A stretch of DNA of 64,000 nucleotides from Runella sp. SP2 (GCF_003711225.1 NZ_CP031030.1:3286001-3350000); one strand, 5' to 3'. Shown: positions 15,511 to 24,935, numbered from the stretch's first letter. The notes: a model not told the origin generated them from the sequence alone. Numbers and translations: made by a program.

Positions 15511-16986
15511 ATGTACCAAGACGCCACAATTTCAGAGATTAACGAAGCGATGCAGCGCGCCTACGCGGCTTTTTTGGAATACCGCCACAAAAGCGGCCAA
15601 GAAAAAGCTACGTTTATTCGGGCCGTTGCCGACGAAATAGAAGCCCTCGGAGAGGCGGTCATTGAAGTAGCTATGCGCGAAACGCACCTGCCATCGGTTC
15701 GTCTTACGGGCGAGCGCGGGCGTACCTGTAACCAACTTCGGAACATTGCCGATGTGGTTGCGGAGGGTTCGTGGGTGGACGCCACCATCGACACGGCCAT
15801 TCCTGACCGCCAGCCACTGCCCAAACCCGACATTCGCAATATGCTCGTTCCCATCGGGCCAGTTGTTGTATTTGGAGCAAGTAATTTTCCTTTTGCGTAC
15901 TCAACAGCGGGTGTTGACCCCGCAGCGGCCTGGGGAGCAGGTTGCCCCGTAGTTCTAAAAGCCCACCCTGCTCACCCCGAAACTTCGGAGATGGTTGCAG
16001 GTGCAGTTCGTAAAGCAATTGAAAAAACGGGTATGCCACAGGGGCTTTTTGAGCACCTACAAGTAGCAGGTTTTGAAGTAGGCAAAGCGCTTGTATTGCA
16101 CCCCAAAACGGCAGCAGTAGGTTTCACTGGCTCTTACGTGGGAGGAAAAGCGCTGTTCGACTTGGCGAACCAACGTCCTGTACCCATTCCTGTTTTTGCC
16201 GAAATGGGCAGCACCAACCCTGTTTTCCTTTTGCCCGATGCGCTTGAGAAAGAAGCGGCCAAGTACGCTAAAATGTACGCAGGTTCTATCACGGGAGGCA
16301 TGGGACAGTTTTGTACCAAACCAGGTTTGATTATTGGGGTAGAAAGCGAAGGACTCGATACCTTTAGCAAAACCCTTGCCAACGAAATTCGCCAAATCGC
16401 TCCTGTACCTATGTTACACGCGGGAATCGCCAAGGCATTCCGCAGCAAACGCAGTGAAGTCATTGGCCACGAAGCCGTGACAATAGACGCTGAAACCGAA
16501 GGTGCTTACCAAGATTTAGACGGTATTCCATCGGTGGCTTCGGTAAATGGGAACGACTTTTTACAAAATACCGCCCTCCACCAAGAGGTCTTTGGCCCTT
16601 TTTCATTGATTATCAAGTGCAAAGACACGGCCGAAATGAACGATATTATCGAACATTTGGAAGGGCAGCTTACTTGCACCGTCATTGGAACTGACGCCGA
16701 CCTTGCCAACGCCGCCGACTTGATTGCGGCCGTGAGCCTTTTGTGCGGCCGTGTTCTTCTTAATGGCGTTCCGACGGGTGTTGAAGTGTGCGCGGCAATG
16801 CAGCACGGTGGGCCATTCCCCGCCAGCACCGACGGCCGTTTTGGCTCCGTAGGCGCGCACGCCATCAAGCGTTTTGTGCGTCCATTGGCGTACCAGAATT
16901 TTCCACAACACCTTCTCCCCGCTGAGCTCAAAGATGGTAACCCGTTAGGAATCTGGCGAACGGTGAATGGAAATTTGGAAAAGTAA
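15511..16986 (+). CDS. NADP-dependent 2,5-dioxovalerate (alpha-ketoglutaric semialdehyde)-type aldehyde dehydrogenase
   Basis: I use the ATG at 15511 (MYQDATISEINEAM); a TTG at 15502 in frame is less likely. The 491-residue enzyme would oxidise alpha-ketoglutaric semialdehyde to 2-oxoglutarate in sugar-acid or hydroxyproline breakdown. Family features are visible: the cofactor region VFGASNFPFAYSTAGVDPAAA, PVVLKAHPAHPETS, the catalytic Glu in AEMGSTNPVF, the nucleophile Cys in GGMGQFCTKPG, and VLLNGVPTGVEV near the end. This variant is distinct from classical ALDHs. No dedicated pathway genes flank it, so the exact substrate is by homology only. Confidence 0.9.
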   Translation: MYQDATISEINEAMQRAYAAFLEYRHKSGQEKATFIRAVADEIEALGEAVIEVAMRETHLPSVRLTGERGRTCNQLRNIADVVAEGSWVDATIDTAIPDRQPLPKPDIRNMLVPIGPVVVFGASNFPFAYSTAGVDPAAAWGAGCPVVLKAHPAHPETSEMVAGAVRKAIEKTGMPQGLFEHLQVAGFEVGKALVLHPKTAAVGFTGSYVGGKALFDLANQRPVPIPVFAEMGSTNPVFLLPDALEKEAAKYAKMYAGSITGGMGQFCTKPGLIIGVESEGLDTFSKTLANEIRQIAPVPMLHAGIAKAFRSKRSEVIGHEAVTIDAETEGAYQDLDGIPSVASVNGNDFLQNTALHQEVFGPFSLIIKCKDTAEMNDIIEHLEGQLTCTVIGTDADLANAADLIAAVSLLCGRVLLNGVPTGVEVCAAMQHGGPFPASTDGRFGSVGAHAIKRFVRPLAYQNFPQHLLPAELKDGNPLGIWRTVNGNLEK

Positions 16987-16994
16987 TTGAAAAT

Positions 16995-17022
16995 ATAAGG
17001 CAAGGAGCAAATTGCAAGAGGC
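16995..17022 (+). repeat. Heptanucleotide repeat run (intergenic)
   Basis: Four consecutive heptamers, ATAAGGC, AAGGAGC, AAATTGC and AAGAGGC, lie between the aldehyde dehydrogenase stop and the terminator at 17020. Their complements (GCCTCTT, GCTCCTT) match the heptamer units in the coding linkers at 43952 and 63496. Confidence 0.6.
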
Positions 17023-17067
17023 AAAATAAAAGGTGCTTAGAAATTTCTAAGCACCTTTTATTTTGCC
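17020..17067. terminator. Perfect 48-bp palindrome, intrinsic terminator
   Basis: A fully self-complementary 48-bp sequence centred on AAATTT; the core stem is AGGTGCTTAG paired with CTAAGCACCT, followed by a T-rich run on either strand. It lies after the aldehyde dehydrogenase gene. The heptamer run abuts its left edge. Confidence 0.85.
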
Positions 17068-17167
17068 GTTCCTGTCTGATTTTTCGTCCTTCATCCCGAA
17101 AGACTTGAATCCTCCCCCAATGTCGCTTATTTTCGTTTCAACAATTTAACCTTAACTACTGATAGAT

Positions 17168-18079
17168 ATGATTGCGTTTGGAATAATCGCTGTACTCGCT
17201 TTTTTACTCGTCTGGATGACCATCAAGGTGGTTCCACAGCAAACCGCTTTTGTGGTCGAGCGCTTGGGCAAGTTTTACGGAGTGCTTCAGCCTGGTATCA
17301 ACTGGGTCGTACCCTTTTTTGACCGCATCGCCTATAAACATAGCCTAAAAGAAAAAGCGATTGATATACCAGAACAAATTTGTATCACCCGCGATAACGT
17401 GCAGGTGCGCGTGGACGGCGTTTTGTTTTTACAGGTGGTCGATCCTCAGCGTGCTTCCTACGGAATCAACGATTACGTATTTGCCGTGACCCAGTTGGCC
17501 CAAACCACCATGCGTTCGGAGATGGGAAAAATCGACCTTGACAAAACCTTTGAAGAGCGTACGACCGTTAACCATGCCGTAGTGCAAGCCATCGACGAAG
17601 CAGCGATTGGCTGGGGTGTAAAAATGCTCCGTTACGAAATTAAAAATATTACCCCTCCTCAAAGCGTTCTTCACGCAATGGAGAAACAAATGCAAGCCGA
17701 ACGCGAACGCCGTGCGTTGATTTTGCAATCGGATGGGGAGAAAATGGCCGCTATCAATCAGGCCGAAGGTCAAAAACAAAAAGTTGTTTTAGAATCTGAA
17801 GCATTAAAATTACGCCAAATCAACGAATCGGAAGGACAAGCGGCCGCGATTAAAGCGGTAGCCGATGCAACTGCCGACAGTATTCGGGTGATTGCAGCGT
17901 CCCTTCAAGAAAAAGGCGGTATGGATGCCGTTCAATTGAAAGTAGCCGAACAAATGGTACAACAGTTTGGACACTTAGCTAAAAGTACCAATACGATGAT
18001 TCTCCCTGCCAACTTTGGAGACATGTCTTCGATGATTGCCACAGCGATGAGCATCGTTAAGCAACAGGAAAAGAAATAA
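17168..18079 (+). CDS. SPFH/stomatin-family membrane protein (paraslipin, QmcA-like)
   Basis: A 303-residue protein with one N-terminal transmembrane helix (about 2-20), an SPFH/band-7 domain starting VPQQTAFVVERLGKFYG and ending near NITPPQSVLHAME, then a long helical region rich in Glu/Arg/Gln that forms the oligomerising coiled coil. It ends with a partially hydrophobic tail. Such proteins assemble into membrane cages or microdomains and usually pair with an NfeD partner. The NfeD-like gene follows by 61 bp, which supports the call. Confidence 0.93.
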   Translation: MIAFGIIAVLAFLLVWMTIKVVPQQTAFVVERLGKFYGVLQPGINWVVPFFDRIAYKHSLKEKAIDIPEQICITRDNVQVRVDGVLFLQVVDPQRASYGINDYVFAVTQLAQTTMRSEMGKIDLDKTFEERTTVNHAVVQAIDEAAIGWGVKMLRYEIKNITPPQSVLHAMEKQMQAERERRALILQSDGEKMAAINQAEGQKQKVVLESEALKLRQINESEGQAAAIKAVADATADSIRVIAASLQEKGGMDAVQLKVAEQMVQQFGHLAKSTNTMILPANFGDMSSMIATAMSIVKQQEKK

Positions 18080-18140
18080 CTTTTGCTTGTTATTCCAACA
18101 TCAGATTCACTGTTTAATTAACCATTAATTTTTACCCGAA

Positions 18141-18578
18141 ATGGAAATCTCATCCACCCAAATCTGGATTATCGTCGGAGTAGTGATGCTCATAGCAGAA
18201 CTACTTTCAGTATCTTTCGTATTTGCTTTTATTGGTGTGGGGGCATTCGTAACTGCTTTGTTAACGTGGATAGGCGTGTTGCCCATGATTAATGCGCAAT
18301 TATTTTGTTTTTCGGTCGTGTCCGTTTTGTCACTGTTTGCGTTTAGAAAACCGCTTCAAGCACTCACCAAAAAATCGTCGGACAAGTCGCTTGAGTACTC
18401 TGAGTATGTAGGCGATAAAGCAACCGTAGTCATCGACATCCCCGCCGACGGCGAAGGGAAAGTTTTTTACCGAGGTACCGAATGGATTGCCCTATCAAAA
18501 TCGCACGAACGCATTCACAAAGGCAAATCGGTTGTTATTCAAGAACTCGACGGAATTCGCCTCATTGTTGCAGAATAA
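18141..18578 (+). CDS. NfeD-like membrane protein
   Basis: A 145-residue partner of the stomatin upstream. The N-terminal half has three hydrophobic helices (about 5-75, with IAELLSVSFVFAFIGVGAF). The C-terminal half is a soluble OB-type beta domain (YVGDKATVVIDI, GKVFYRGTEWIALS) as in the short NfeD class lacking the ClpP-like protease domain. The stomatin-NfeD pair is a known conserved operon implicated in membrane quality control. A terminator follows at 18601. Confidence 0.92.
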   Translation: MEISSTQIWIIVGVVMLIAELLSVSFVFAFIGVGAFVTALLTWIGVLPMINAQLFCFSVVSVLSLFAFRKPLQALTKKSSDKSLEYSEYVGDKATVVIDIPADGEGKVFYRGTEWIALSKSHERIHKGKSVVIQELDGIRLIVAE

Positions 18579-18600
18579 AACACAAGTAACCAACTATTTA

Positions 18601-18639
18601 CACAAAAAAAGTCGCTGATAATCAGCGACTTTTTTTGTG
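18601..18639. terminator. Bidirectional intrinsic terminator
   Basis: GTCGCTGAT (18611-18619) pairs with ATCAGCGAC (18621-18629), extended by an A-run of seven before and a T-run of seven after and by CAC/GTG at the ends. It closes the stomatin/NfeD operon. Confidence 0.9.
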
Positions 18640-18691
18640 GTATTTCCAACCATTTTTACCAAAAGCGAGTCTTCTTAGAAAATACACGGCT

Positions 18692-18904
18692 ATGCGGTTA
18701 CTATTGATTTTCACTTTTTTATTGGCAATGACAGGTTGTGAAAAAGAGCTACCTCCAGAATGTGTGGAGAAGCCCGTTGACTCCTTTAATTGCTATCTCA
18801 GCTATGCGCCCGTTTGTGGTTGCAATGGTAAAACATACAGCAACGCTTGCTTTGCCGAAGCGTATGGCATTCTCAATTATACCACGGGCGCCTGCAAAAA
18901 ATAA
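18692..18904 (+). CDS. Kazal-type protease-inhibitor-like lipoprotein
   Basis: Start at 18692 (MRLLLIFTFLLAMTGC) gives a lipoprotein signal with lipobox Cys16; an upstream in-frame ATG at 18635 overlaps the terminator and is rejected. The 70-residue product has a mature part with six Cys plus PVCGCNGKTYSNACFAEAYG, the core of the Kazal fold, where a disulfide-bonded loop presents an inhibitory site to serine proteases. Bacterial Kazal lipoproteins occur in Bacteroidota; the target protease is unknown. It is convergent with the Gfo/Idh/MocA gene, whose stop is at the adjacent base. Confidence 0.85.
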   Translation: MRLLLIFTFLLAMTGCEKELPPECVEKPVDSFNCYLSYAPVCGCNGKTYSNACFAEAYGILNYTTGACKK

Positions 18905-20236
18905 TTAGTATTTAAACGGCTTACCTCCCGCCAATACTTCTTGTGATTTTGCATCAAACGTGACACGCTGACCTGTGCGGTAGGCTGCATTGGCCATAAT
19001 GGTCGCGATTGAGTGCTGGTACCCTGCTTCAATTGGGGCATTTGGCTGCTTACGGCTACGCACACATTCCATCCAGTTTTTGATGTGGTTGAACGTAAGT
19101 GGGTCGTTACCTGTATTGGCACTGGTTTCTACTTTCGCACCTTCTAACTTCATCGTTGGCAACAAGTTGGCTTGCAATCCCATCGCTTTCGCTTCACGCT
19201 CACGCAAACCACCCGTTGGACTGATTTCGTTGGTGTCGAGGTTAATCATCCCACCGTTTGAGTAGTACAACTCCTTGGTTTCACCCGCAGCGTTCGAGAA
19301 ACGGCTCGTGAATTGTACTTGAAAACCTGTTTTTGGATCATCCAATGGGCCATAATCAAACACCACCGTCAACGTATCTGGGTTGGTACGACCGTCTTTC
19401 CACTGGTAAATCCCGCCGTTGGCTACGGCCGAACGTGGATGTGGCAAGCCGCTGAACCAGTGTACAGTATCAATTTGGTGACTCATCCATTGGCCTGGAA
19501 TCCCCGATGAATACGGCCAAAACAAACGGTACTCCAAGTATTTACGTGGGTCAAAAGCCGTTTTAGGGCGATTGAGCTGATAACGCATCCAATCGACATC
19601 CGACTCTTTCAAATCTTTGGTCAATTCAGGACGGCGCCAACGACCAGGCTGATTAACGTTCCACATCAATTCTACCATCACAATGGGGCCAAACTTACCT
19701 GACTTGATAAAATCGGCCGCAGCCCAGTAGTTCTCTCCACTACGGCGCTGCGAACCAATCTGTACAATTTTACCCGATGCTTTTACGGCTTTCAATACTG
19801 CACGGTTGTCTTCCATGGTTTCCGAAAGTGGTTTTTCGGCATACACGTCGCAACCTGCCTGCACAGCTTCAATGGTATGAATGGCGTGTTGAAAATCGGC
19901 GGTACTCATAAAAACGGCGTCCACCACTTTGGCGTCATACATTTCTTCGTTGTTACGAAACGCCTTTACGTTGCCTCCTAATTGTTTGTCCAAATAGGCT
20001 TTCCCTTCATCACGGCGGCGATTCCAAATGTCGGAAATAGCCGTCATTTCAAAGTTCATTTGCTTGGAAAGTTCCTTGAATGGCCCGACGTGCGACGAAC
20101 GGTGACGGTCTGAAAAACCAACGACTCCGACCCGTACACGGTCATTGGCCCCAATTATTTTGGCATAACTACTCGCCGACATAGCCGTTGCGGCACTGGC
20201 TAGAATTGACTTTTGTATAAATTCTCTGCGTTGCAT
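18905..20236 (-). CDS. Gfo/Idh/MocA-family oxidoreductase, Tat-exported
   Basis: A 443-residue NAD(P)-dependent sugar-type dehydrogenase. The N-terminus MQRREFIQKSILASAATAMS is a twin-arginine signal, so the enzyme is exported with its cofactor. A Rossmann domain follows (RVGVVGFSDRHRSSHVG, somewhat unlike the usual GxGxxG), with the catalytic-type stretch CDVYAEKPLSETMEDNRAVL and then the alpha/beta substrate domain (IPGQWMSHQIDTVHWF). This exported subfamily is common in Bacteroidota and Planctomycetes and is thought to act on sugars or glycosides. Substrate is not determinable here. Its promoter region lies toward the hairpin repeats at 20389. Confidence 0.92.
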   Translation of the reverse strand: MQRREFIQKSILASAATAMSASSYAKIIGANDRVRVGVVGFSDRHRSSHVGPFKELSKQMNFEMTAISDIWNRRRDEGKAYLDKQLGGNVKAFRNNEEMYDAKVVDAVFMSTADFQHAIHTIEAVQAGCDVYAEKPLSETMEDNRAVLKAVKASGKIVQIGSQRRSGENYWAAADFIKSGKFGPIVMVELMWNVNQPGRWRRPELTKDLKESDVDWMRYQLNRPKTAFDPRKYLEYRLFWPYSSGIPGQWMSHQIDTVHWFSGLPHPRSAVANGGIYQWKDGRTNPDTLTVVFDYGPLDDPKTGFQVQFTSRFSNAAGETKELYYSNGGMINLDTNEISPTGGLREREAKAMGLQANLLPTMKLEGAKVETSANTGNDPLTFNHIKNWMECVRSRKQPNAPIEAGYQHSIATIMANAAYRTGQRVTFDAKSQEVLAGGKPFKY

Positions 20237-20388
20237 GAGCGGAAACTTTGTTTAGTATGTCATTAAAGAAGACAACCTTTTTTTTTATTTACTTCCTAAA
20301 GGGACAAAAATCCTACCTAAAATCCCATAAAATTTACGCAAACGTTCCCGACTGTTGGTCTCTGATTCAGGGGTTTGTGACGCGGGTT

Positions 20389-20515
20389 ACTCGGGATGTG
20401 AGCATCCCTCTTCACGGTACGCACTCGTCGGGGTGTGAGCATTCCGACGCACGGTACGTACATACTCGTCGGGGTGTGAGCACCCCGACGCATAAGAGCA
20501 TCCCGACGCACAAGC
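20389..20515. repeat. Cluster of three related hairpin repeats, about 40 bp each
   Basis: Three degenerate copies start near 20389, 20424 and 20464 (ACTCG...). Each has a short stem-loop of the form GGGxTG-TGAG-CAxCCC; the best is GTCGGGGTG-TGAG-CACCCCGAC at 20468-20489. Copies 1 and 2 are separated by CACGGTACG. A half-copy (AGCATCCCGACGCA) follows copy 3. Most of the 293-bp gap between Gfo/Idh/MocA and the PEPCK stop consists of these repeats. They are REP-like; no ORF is convincing here. Confidence 0.75.
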
Positions 20516-20529
20516 GCACCCCTCCCACG

Positions 20530-22146
20530 CTATTCGACACTCTGCATTCTCCCCTCGACATTCTCCAATGGCCCAGCCTTGATGATTTCTTCTGAGCAAC
20601 CGTCTTTATAGGTTTCAAAGTTTTTGTTAAAAAGCGATGCTAATTTTTTCGCCGTCGCGACGTAGTCTTCTTGGCTTGCCCAGGTATTTTGTGGAATCAA
20701 TAATTCACTCGGAACAACAGCGCACGAGGTTGGAATTTCAAGCCCAAATATAGCATCGACCACCGTAGGTGCATTGGCCAATTCGCCGTTGTGAATCGCG
20801 TCCAAAATGGCACGGGTGTAGCGCAATTTTATCCGTGAACCCACGCCATAGGCTCCACCCGTCCAGCCTGTATTCACCAACCAAACATGGGTATTATGTT
20901 CTTGGATTTTCTGGGCCAATAATTCCGCGTATTTGCTCGGGTGCCACACCATAAATGCCGCCCCAAAACAAGCAGAAAACGTTGCTGTTGGCTCAGTGAC
21001 CCCCATTTCAGTACCCGCTACTTTGGCCGTGTAGCCACTAATAAAATGGTACATGGCCTGCGCAGGTGTCAGTTTAGAAACGGGAGGAAGCACTCCGTAG
21101 GCATCGCAGGTCAAGAAAATAATATTTTTGGGATGACCACCCACGCACGGTATTTTGGCATTTGGAATAAACTCAATGGGGTACGAAGCGCGGGTGTTTT
21201 CGGTAATGGAGGTGTCGTCGTAATCAACTTCGTGCGTTGTCGGGTCATAGACGACGTTTTCTAGTACCGTACCAAACTTAATGGCTTGGAAAATTTCGGG
21301 TTCTTTTTCAGCACTTAAATTGACGGCTTTGGCATAGCACCCTCCTTCGATATTAAACACCCCATCAGCCGACCAACAATGCTCGTCGTCGCCAATCAAT
21401 TGGCGATGAGGGTCGGCAGAAAGGGTTGTTTTTCCCGTTCCACTCAGGCCAAAAAACAAAGAAACATCGCCGTCAGCGCCTTCGTTGGCCGAGCAGTGCA
21501 TGGATAACACGCCGATTTTGGGCATGATATAGTTCATAATCGTAAACACCCCCTTCTTCATCTCCCCCGCATATTCTGTTCCCAAAATCACAAACTGCTT
21601 GCGTTCAAAACACAAATCGATGCTCGTTCGCGAATTCATGTGGGTAGTGTATGGATTGGCTGGAAACTCGCCCGCGTTGTAAATCACGTAATCAGGTTCG
21701 CCAAAGGTCGCTAGTTCCTCTTGCGTTGGCCGAATCAGCATGTTGTTCATAAACAAGGCATGATACGGGCGCGTACAAATCACCCGTACTTTAATGCGGT
21801 ACGTAGGATCCCAACCCGCAAATCCGTCCACTACATACATCCGCGTACGGGTGTTGAGATAATCAATGGCGCGCTGAAGGTTGATGTCGAACGTATGCTC
21901 ATCCATTTTGATGTTTACACTCCCCCACCAAATATCATTGACACTTTCGGGGCGTTCAATGATGCGTTTGTCTTTGGGACTACGGCCCGTTTTTTCGCCC
22001 GAATCAAGCATCAAAGCGCCTTTGTCAGAAATGGCCGCTACTTTTTCGTACAAAATGGCCATTTGGTACAACTGAGCGGGCGACGCATTGCGAATCGTCT
22101 CTTTGTTTTTAATACCGTACTGGAGAAGGTTGAATGAAGTGCTCAT
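20530..22146 (-). CDS. pckA: Phosphoenolpyruvate carboxykinase (ATP)
   Basis: A 538-residue gluconeogenic enzyme converting oxaloacetate and ATP to phosphoenolpyruvate, ADP and CO2. Start at 22146 ([18 protein letters not shown]) is favoured; an upstream in-frame start at 22215 would add 23 residues with no family support. Visible motifs: [16 protein letters not shown], the kinase-1a P-loop [38 protein letters not shown], and [14 protein letters not shown]. After the usual end near EEIIKAGP, an extra tail of about 12 residues ([12 protein letters not shown]) appears to be encoded by the edge of the repetitive intergenic DNA. Monocistronic by layout. Confidence 0.97.
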   Translation of the reverse strand: MSTSFNLLQYGIKNKETIRNASPAQLYQMAILYEKVAAISDKGALMLDSGEKTGRSPKDKRIIERPESVNDIWWGSVNIKMDEHTFDINLQRAIDYLNTRTRMYVVDGFAGWDPTYRIKVRVICTRPYHALFMNNMLIRPTQEELATFGEPDYVIYNAGEFPANPYTTHMNSRTSIDLCFERKQFVILGTEYAGEMKKGVFTIMNYIMPKIGVLSMHCSANEGADGDVSLFFGLSGTGKTTLSADPHRQLIGDDEHCWSADGVFNIEGGCYAKAVNLSAEKEPEIFQAIKFGTVLENVVYDPTTHEVDYDDTSITENTRASYPIEFIPNAKIPCVGGHPKNIIFLTCDAYGVLPPVSKLTPAQAMYHFISGYTAKVAGTEMGVTEPTATFSACFGAAFMVWHPSKYAELLAQKIQEHNTHVWLVNTGWTGGAYGVGSRIKLRYTRAILDAIHNGELANAPTVVDAIFGLEIPTSCAVVPSELLIPQNTWASQEDYVATAKKLASLFNKNFETYKDGCSEEIIKAGPLENVEGRMQSVE

Positions 22147-22204
22147 AAGAGAAAGTGAATGGTTGATGACATTTTGGTCAAAAAAGAGGAATAAATAATC
22201 CTCC

Positions 22205-22212
22205 CAAATGTA
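22205..22212 (-). promoter_or_regulatory. Bacteroidota-type -7 element for pckA
   Basis: On the minus strand TACATTTG matches TAnnTTTG, 58 bp before the pckA ATG at 22146. A matching -33 element at usual spacing was not obvious. Confidence 0.4.
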
Positions 22213-22288
22213 CAAACCAATCCCTAACGAAGCACAGGATAACCGTCACATTTACAGCACTTTTATGCTAAATAAGTAATGATAAATG

Positions 22289-23791
22289 TCATTTTTGTTT
22301 TTTATTCTCCAACACCCAAAGTCCCCTTAACGACTGATTGACAGGGTTATGATAAGGCGGGCGTTCGAGGTAGCCGAGCAAGAGGTCGGTGTCGCCATCG
22401 CGGTCGTAATCGGCTTTTTCCATCAGCATCCACTTGTCTTGGCGGGGCTGGGCAAAGGTTTTGGCTTTAAATTTCAGGTTACCTTGGTTTTCCAAAAACA
22501 CAAATCCTTCTTGGGGTTTGGCGGGGAAATACGAAATCGCGGCAATGTCCACATCCCCGTCTTTGTCGAAATCTTCAGCAATAGCCTTTGCGGCACCGTT
22601 TAAGCCAAAAAAGTACGCTTCTTTGAAGTGTAAATGCCCGTCGTTTAAGAAAATACGAATCCCGTGGTAGGGTTTCAAAATCATGGAATAATCGGCATTG
22701 TCGCCGTTGGCATAAAGAATATCAATGTTTCCATCACCGTTAAAATCGGCCAATTCGGCGTAGCTAGAGCCATATACGGGCGGAAAACGATGCAGTATTT
22801 GTTTTTCAAAACGTCCACCACCACGGTTGTAATAGACCGCCATTTGTTCATCACCTTGCGCCAACAACACAAAATAATCGAGCTTACCGTCGCGGTTAAA
22901 ATCGTAAGGATGAACCACCCGCGCCCCTGCCAACGCGTCCAATTGAAACGCTTGATAGGTATGATTAGGCAGTTGTTTGTACCACGAAAATTGTCCCAAA
23001 TGAAACCCAAACTCGCACACCATCATATCTTTGTGGCCATCGCCATCCACGTCCGTAACGTACTGACTCACTGGCCGACGAAGGTTAGAAATCACGGTTT
23101 TTGAATCCCATTTTTTTCCATCAGCCGCTTTTTTGTACTGAACCATTGTTCCCGTCATTTTGTCGTTGGGATCCATGATGCCCATCGCCAGCGCATTGAG
23201 GCTTCCATCGGTATTGAAGTGCACATCTGATGGCGCCGAACCCACGTTTATGGAGTCAGTTCGCTTAAATTGCGCATCCAAAATATGAATCTTTCCCGTA
23301 CGCGTACCGACGTATAACTTCTGGGTTTTGTCATCAAATTTTAGCATCGACACCATCGGAAGTTTTTCTACGTCTGGAACATCCGTTTTGGGAGCAAACA
23401 AGGCCAAATCACTTGAAATGGGGTAATTTTTCGACGAATCGGGAAGTTTATCGGGAGCGTTGGTAACGTAATATTTCACAATTTTCTCCCACTCTTCTTT
23501 GGAAAGAATGGGGGTTTCTGGGTAAATATTCGCTTGCGTAAATGCAATAATTTCGTCGGTTGACAACTCTCCATACACGCTCATTGTTGGGGCAGGTTCT
23601 ACCCCCAACCGAAGCGCCATTTGGGGTAAAACACCCTTTTCCCACGTTTTTTTGTCCAACAAACTAGGAGAAGGCATCTCGTGACAACCACCACAGTAAC
23701 TCTGCGCAAGCCGTTCCTCTTCTGACTTTGAATTGAAATTACAGGCGTTTATTAACAGCATTAGTGCCCCAAATGCAATAATTTTTCTCAT
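22289..23791 (-). CDS. FG-GAP/VCBS repeat lipoprotein with N-terminal cytochrome c-like site
   Basis: A 500-residue lipoprotein (lipobox INAC, C17). Near the N-terminus YCGGCHEMPSP is a single CxxCH heme-attachment motif followed by a short cytochrome-like helical region. After about residue 130 there are repeated calcium-binding-like blade motifs: VDGDGHKDMMVCEFG, FNRDGKLDYFVLL, FNGDGNIDILYANG, FDKDGDVDIAAISY and YDRDGDTDLLLGYL, typical of an FG-GAP beta-propeller. Such proteins are common and poorly characterised in Cytophagales; a redox role at the cell surface is plausible. Confidence 0.88.
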   Translation of the reverse strand: MRKIIAFGALMLLINACNFNSKSEEERLAQSYCGGCHEMPSPSLLDKKTWEKGVLPQMALRLGVEPAPTMSVYGELSTDEIIAFTQANIYPETPILSKEEWEKIVKYYVTNAPDKLPDSSKNYPISSDLALFAPKTDVPDVEKLPMVSMLKFDDKTQKLYVGTRTGKIHILDAQFKRTDSINVGSAPSDVHFNTDGSLNALAMGIMDPNDKMTGTMVQYKKAADGKKWDSKTVISNLRRPVSQYVTDVDGDGHKDMMVCEFGFHLGQFSWYKQLPNHTYQAFQLDALAGARVVHPYDFNRDGKLDYFVLLAQGDEQMAVYYNRGGGRFEKQILHRFPPVYGSSYAELADFNGDGNIDILYANGDNADYSMILKPYHGIRIFLNDGHLHFKEAYFFGLNGAAKAIAEDFDKDGDVDIAAISYFPAKPQEGFVFLENQGNLKFKAKTFAQPRQDKWMLMEKADYDRDGDTDLLLGYLERPPYHNPVNQSLRGLWVLENKKQK

Positions 23792-23843
23792 AGGAAGTGT
23801 TTACTTTGTACTCAAAAGCGAAAAACAGCCCTAAAACTACGCA

Positions 23844-24935
23844 ATGAAATCCACAACTTCTTTCTTTTGGCGACTTCACCAAGTATTCTTTATTTATACG
23901 CTATTGGTATATGGGCTTGCTTTCTTTACGTTCACAGGGCATTGGATTGCGGGTTTTTTAATGATGAGTTTGCCCGTAGTGCTTCTACTCCACCTACTCA
24001 TTTTTTGTTACTTTGTGCTGCGCAAATCTTCAAAAATGTCGCTTTCAGGCGCAGCGCTGTTACTGAGTTTTCCCTTTTGGAGCCGTACTTTTCAATTTTC
24101 TTGGGGCGCGGCTCCCGCACCCGAGAAACAAGAATTGACGGTTTTGTCGTACAACGTCATGTCGTTCGACGCCTACAATTTTATTCAAAACATCCACCCC
24201 GAAAACAACCAAGCCATGCTTGAGTGGGTCAAAGGGCAGGATACCGACATCCAGTGTTATCAGGAATTTTACAACTCCGATACGCGCCCCCATTTGAATA
24301 CTTTAAAACAACTCAAAAAAGCAGGGTATCCGTATTATACCGTTTTGCACCCCGACATAGCTCCCCGCGAACAGCACTGCATGGGGCTGGCGATTTTGTC
24401 AAAATACCCCATCATTGATCGTGGAGAGGTTGAATTTCACGACCAAAATGGCTTGCTTTTTGCCGACATTGTGGTTCGTAAAGACACCATTCGGGTCATT
24501 AACTTGCATTTGCGTTCGATGATTGTTCGTTTTGGTGGATTAAAAGAAGCGTACCTCGATAAAGACTACAAACAAGGCAAAAAAGAAGCTAAAAAAGTAA
24601 CCCAACGCCTCAAAATGGGATTTATCCACCATTCCGAAGAGGCTGATGTGTTGCTTGAATGGATACGAAAAAGTCCCCATCCTGTGTTGGTATGTGGCGA
24701 TTTCAACGAGATTCCGTACGGCTATGTCTATGGGGAAGTTCGCAATCTTCTTTCCAATGCTTTTGAAGAAAAAGGCCACGGATTTGGGTTTTCGTACCGC
24801 AATACACCGCGCTTTATCCGAATCGACAACCAATTTTTTGACAAAAAAAAGCTGGAAATCATCGACTTCCAGACCCGAAGAGACATTCCTTATTCCGACC
24901 ACTACCCCGTCATTGGTCGTTACAGATTGTTATAA
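23844..24935 (+). CDS. Membrane-anchored endonuclease/exonuclease/phosphatase-family protein
   Basis: A 363-residue protein with two or three N-terminal membrane helices (about 10-85) and an external or cytosolic EEP domain. Catalytic landmarks: LSYNVMSF (Asn), CYQEFYN (Glu), DIVVRKDTIRVINLHLRS (His), CGDFNEIPYGYV (Asp/Asn) and the final SDHYPVIGRY (Asp/His). Members hydrolyse phosphodiesters in DNA, lipids or sugars; the substrate is unknown. It is convergent with the next gene; the coding ends overlap by 16 bp. Confidence 0.9.
   Translation: MKSTTSFFWRLHQVFFIYTLLVYGLAFFTFTGHWIAGFLMMSLPVVLLLHLLIFCYFVLRKSSKMSLSGAALLLSFPFWSRTFQFSWGAAPAPEKQELTVLSYNVMSFDAYNFIQNIHPENNQAMLEWVKGQDTDIQCYQEFYNSDTRPHLNTLKQLKKAGYPYYTVLHPDIAPREQHCMGLAILSKYPIIDRGEVEFHDQNGLLFADIVVRKDTIRVINLHLRSMIVRFGGLKEAYLDKDYKQGKKEAKKVTQRLKMGFIHHSEEADVLLEWIRKSPHPVLVCGDFNEIPYGYVYGEVRNLLSNAFEEKGHGFGFSYRNTPRFIRIDNQFFDKKKLEIIDFQTRRDIPYSDHYPVIGRYRLL

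Noticed and set aside
20248-20595. A 115-residue + strand frame over the hairpin repeats
   Set aside because: Its residues come from repeated DNA (THKR, THSSG motifs) and overlap pckA; no start signal or homology.
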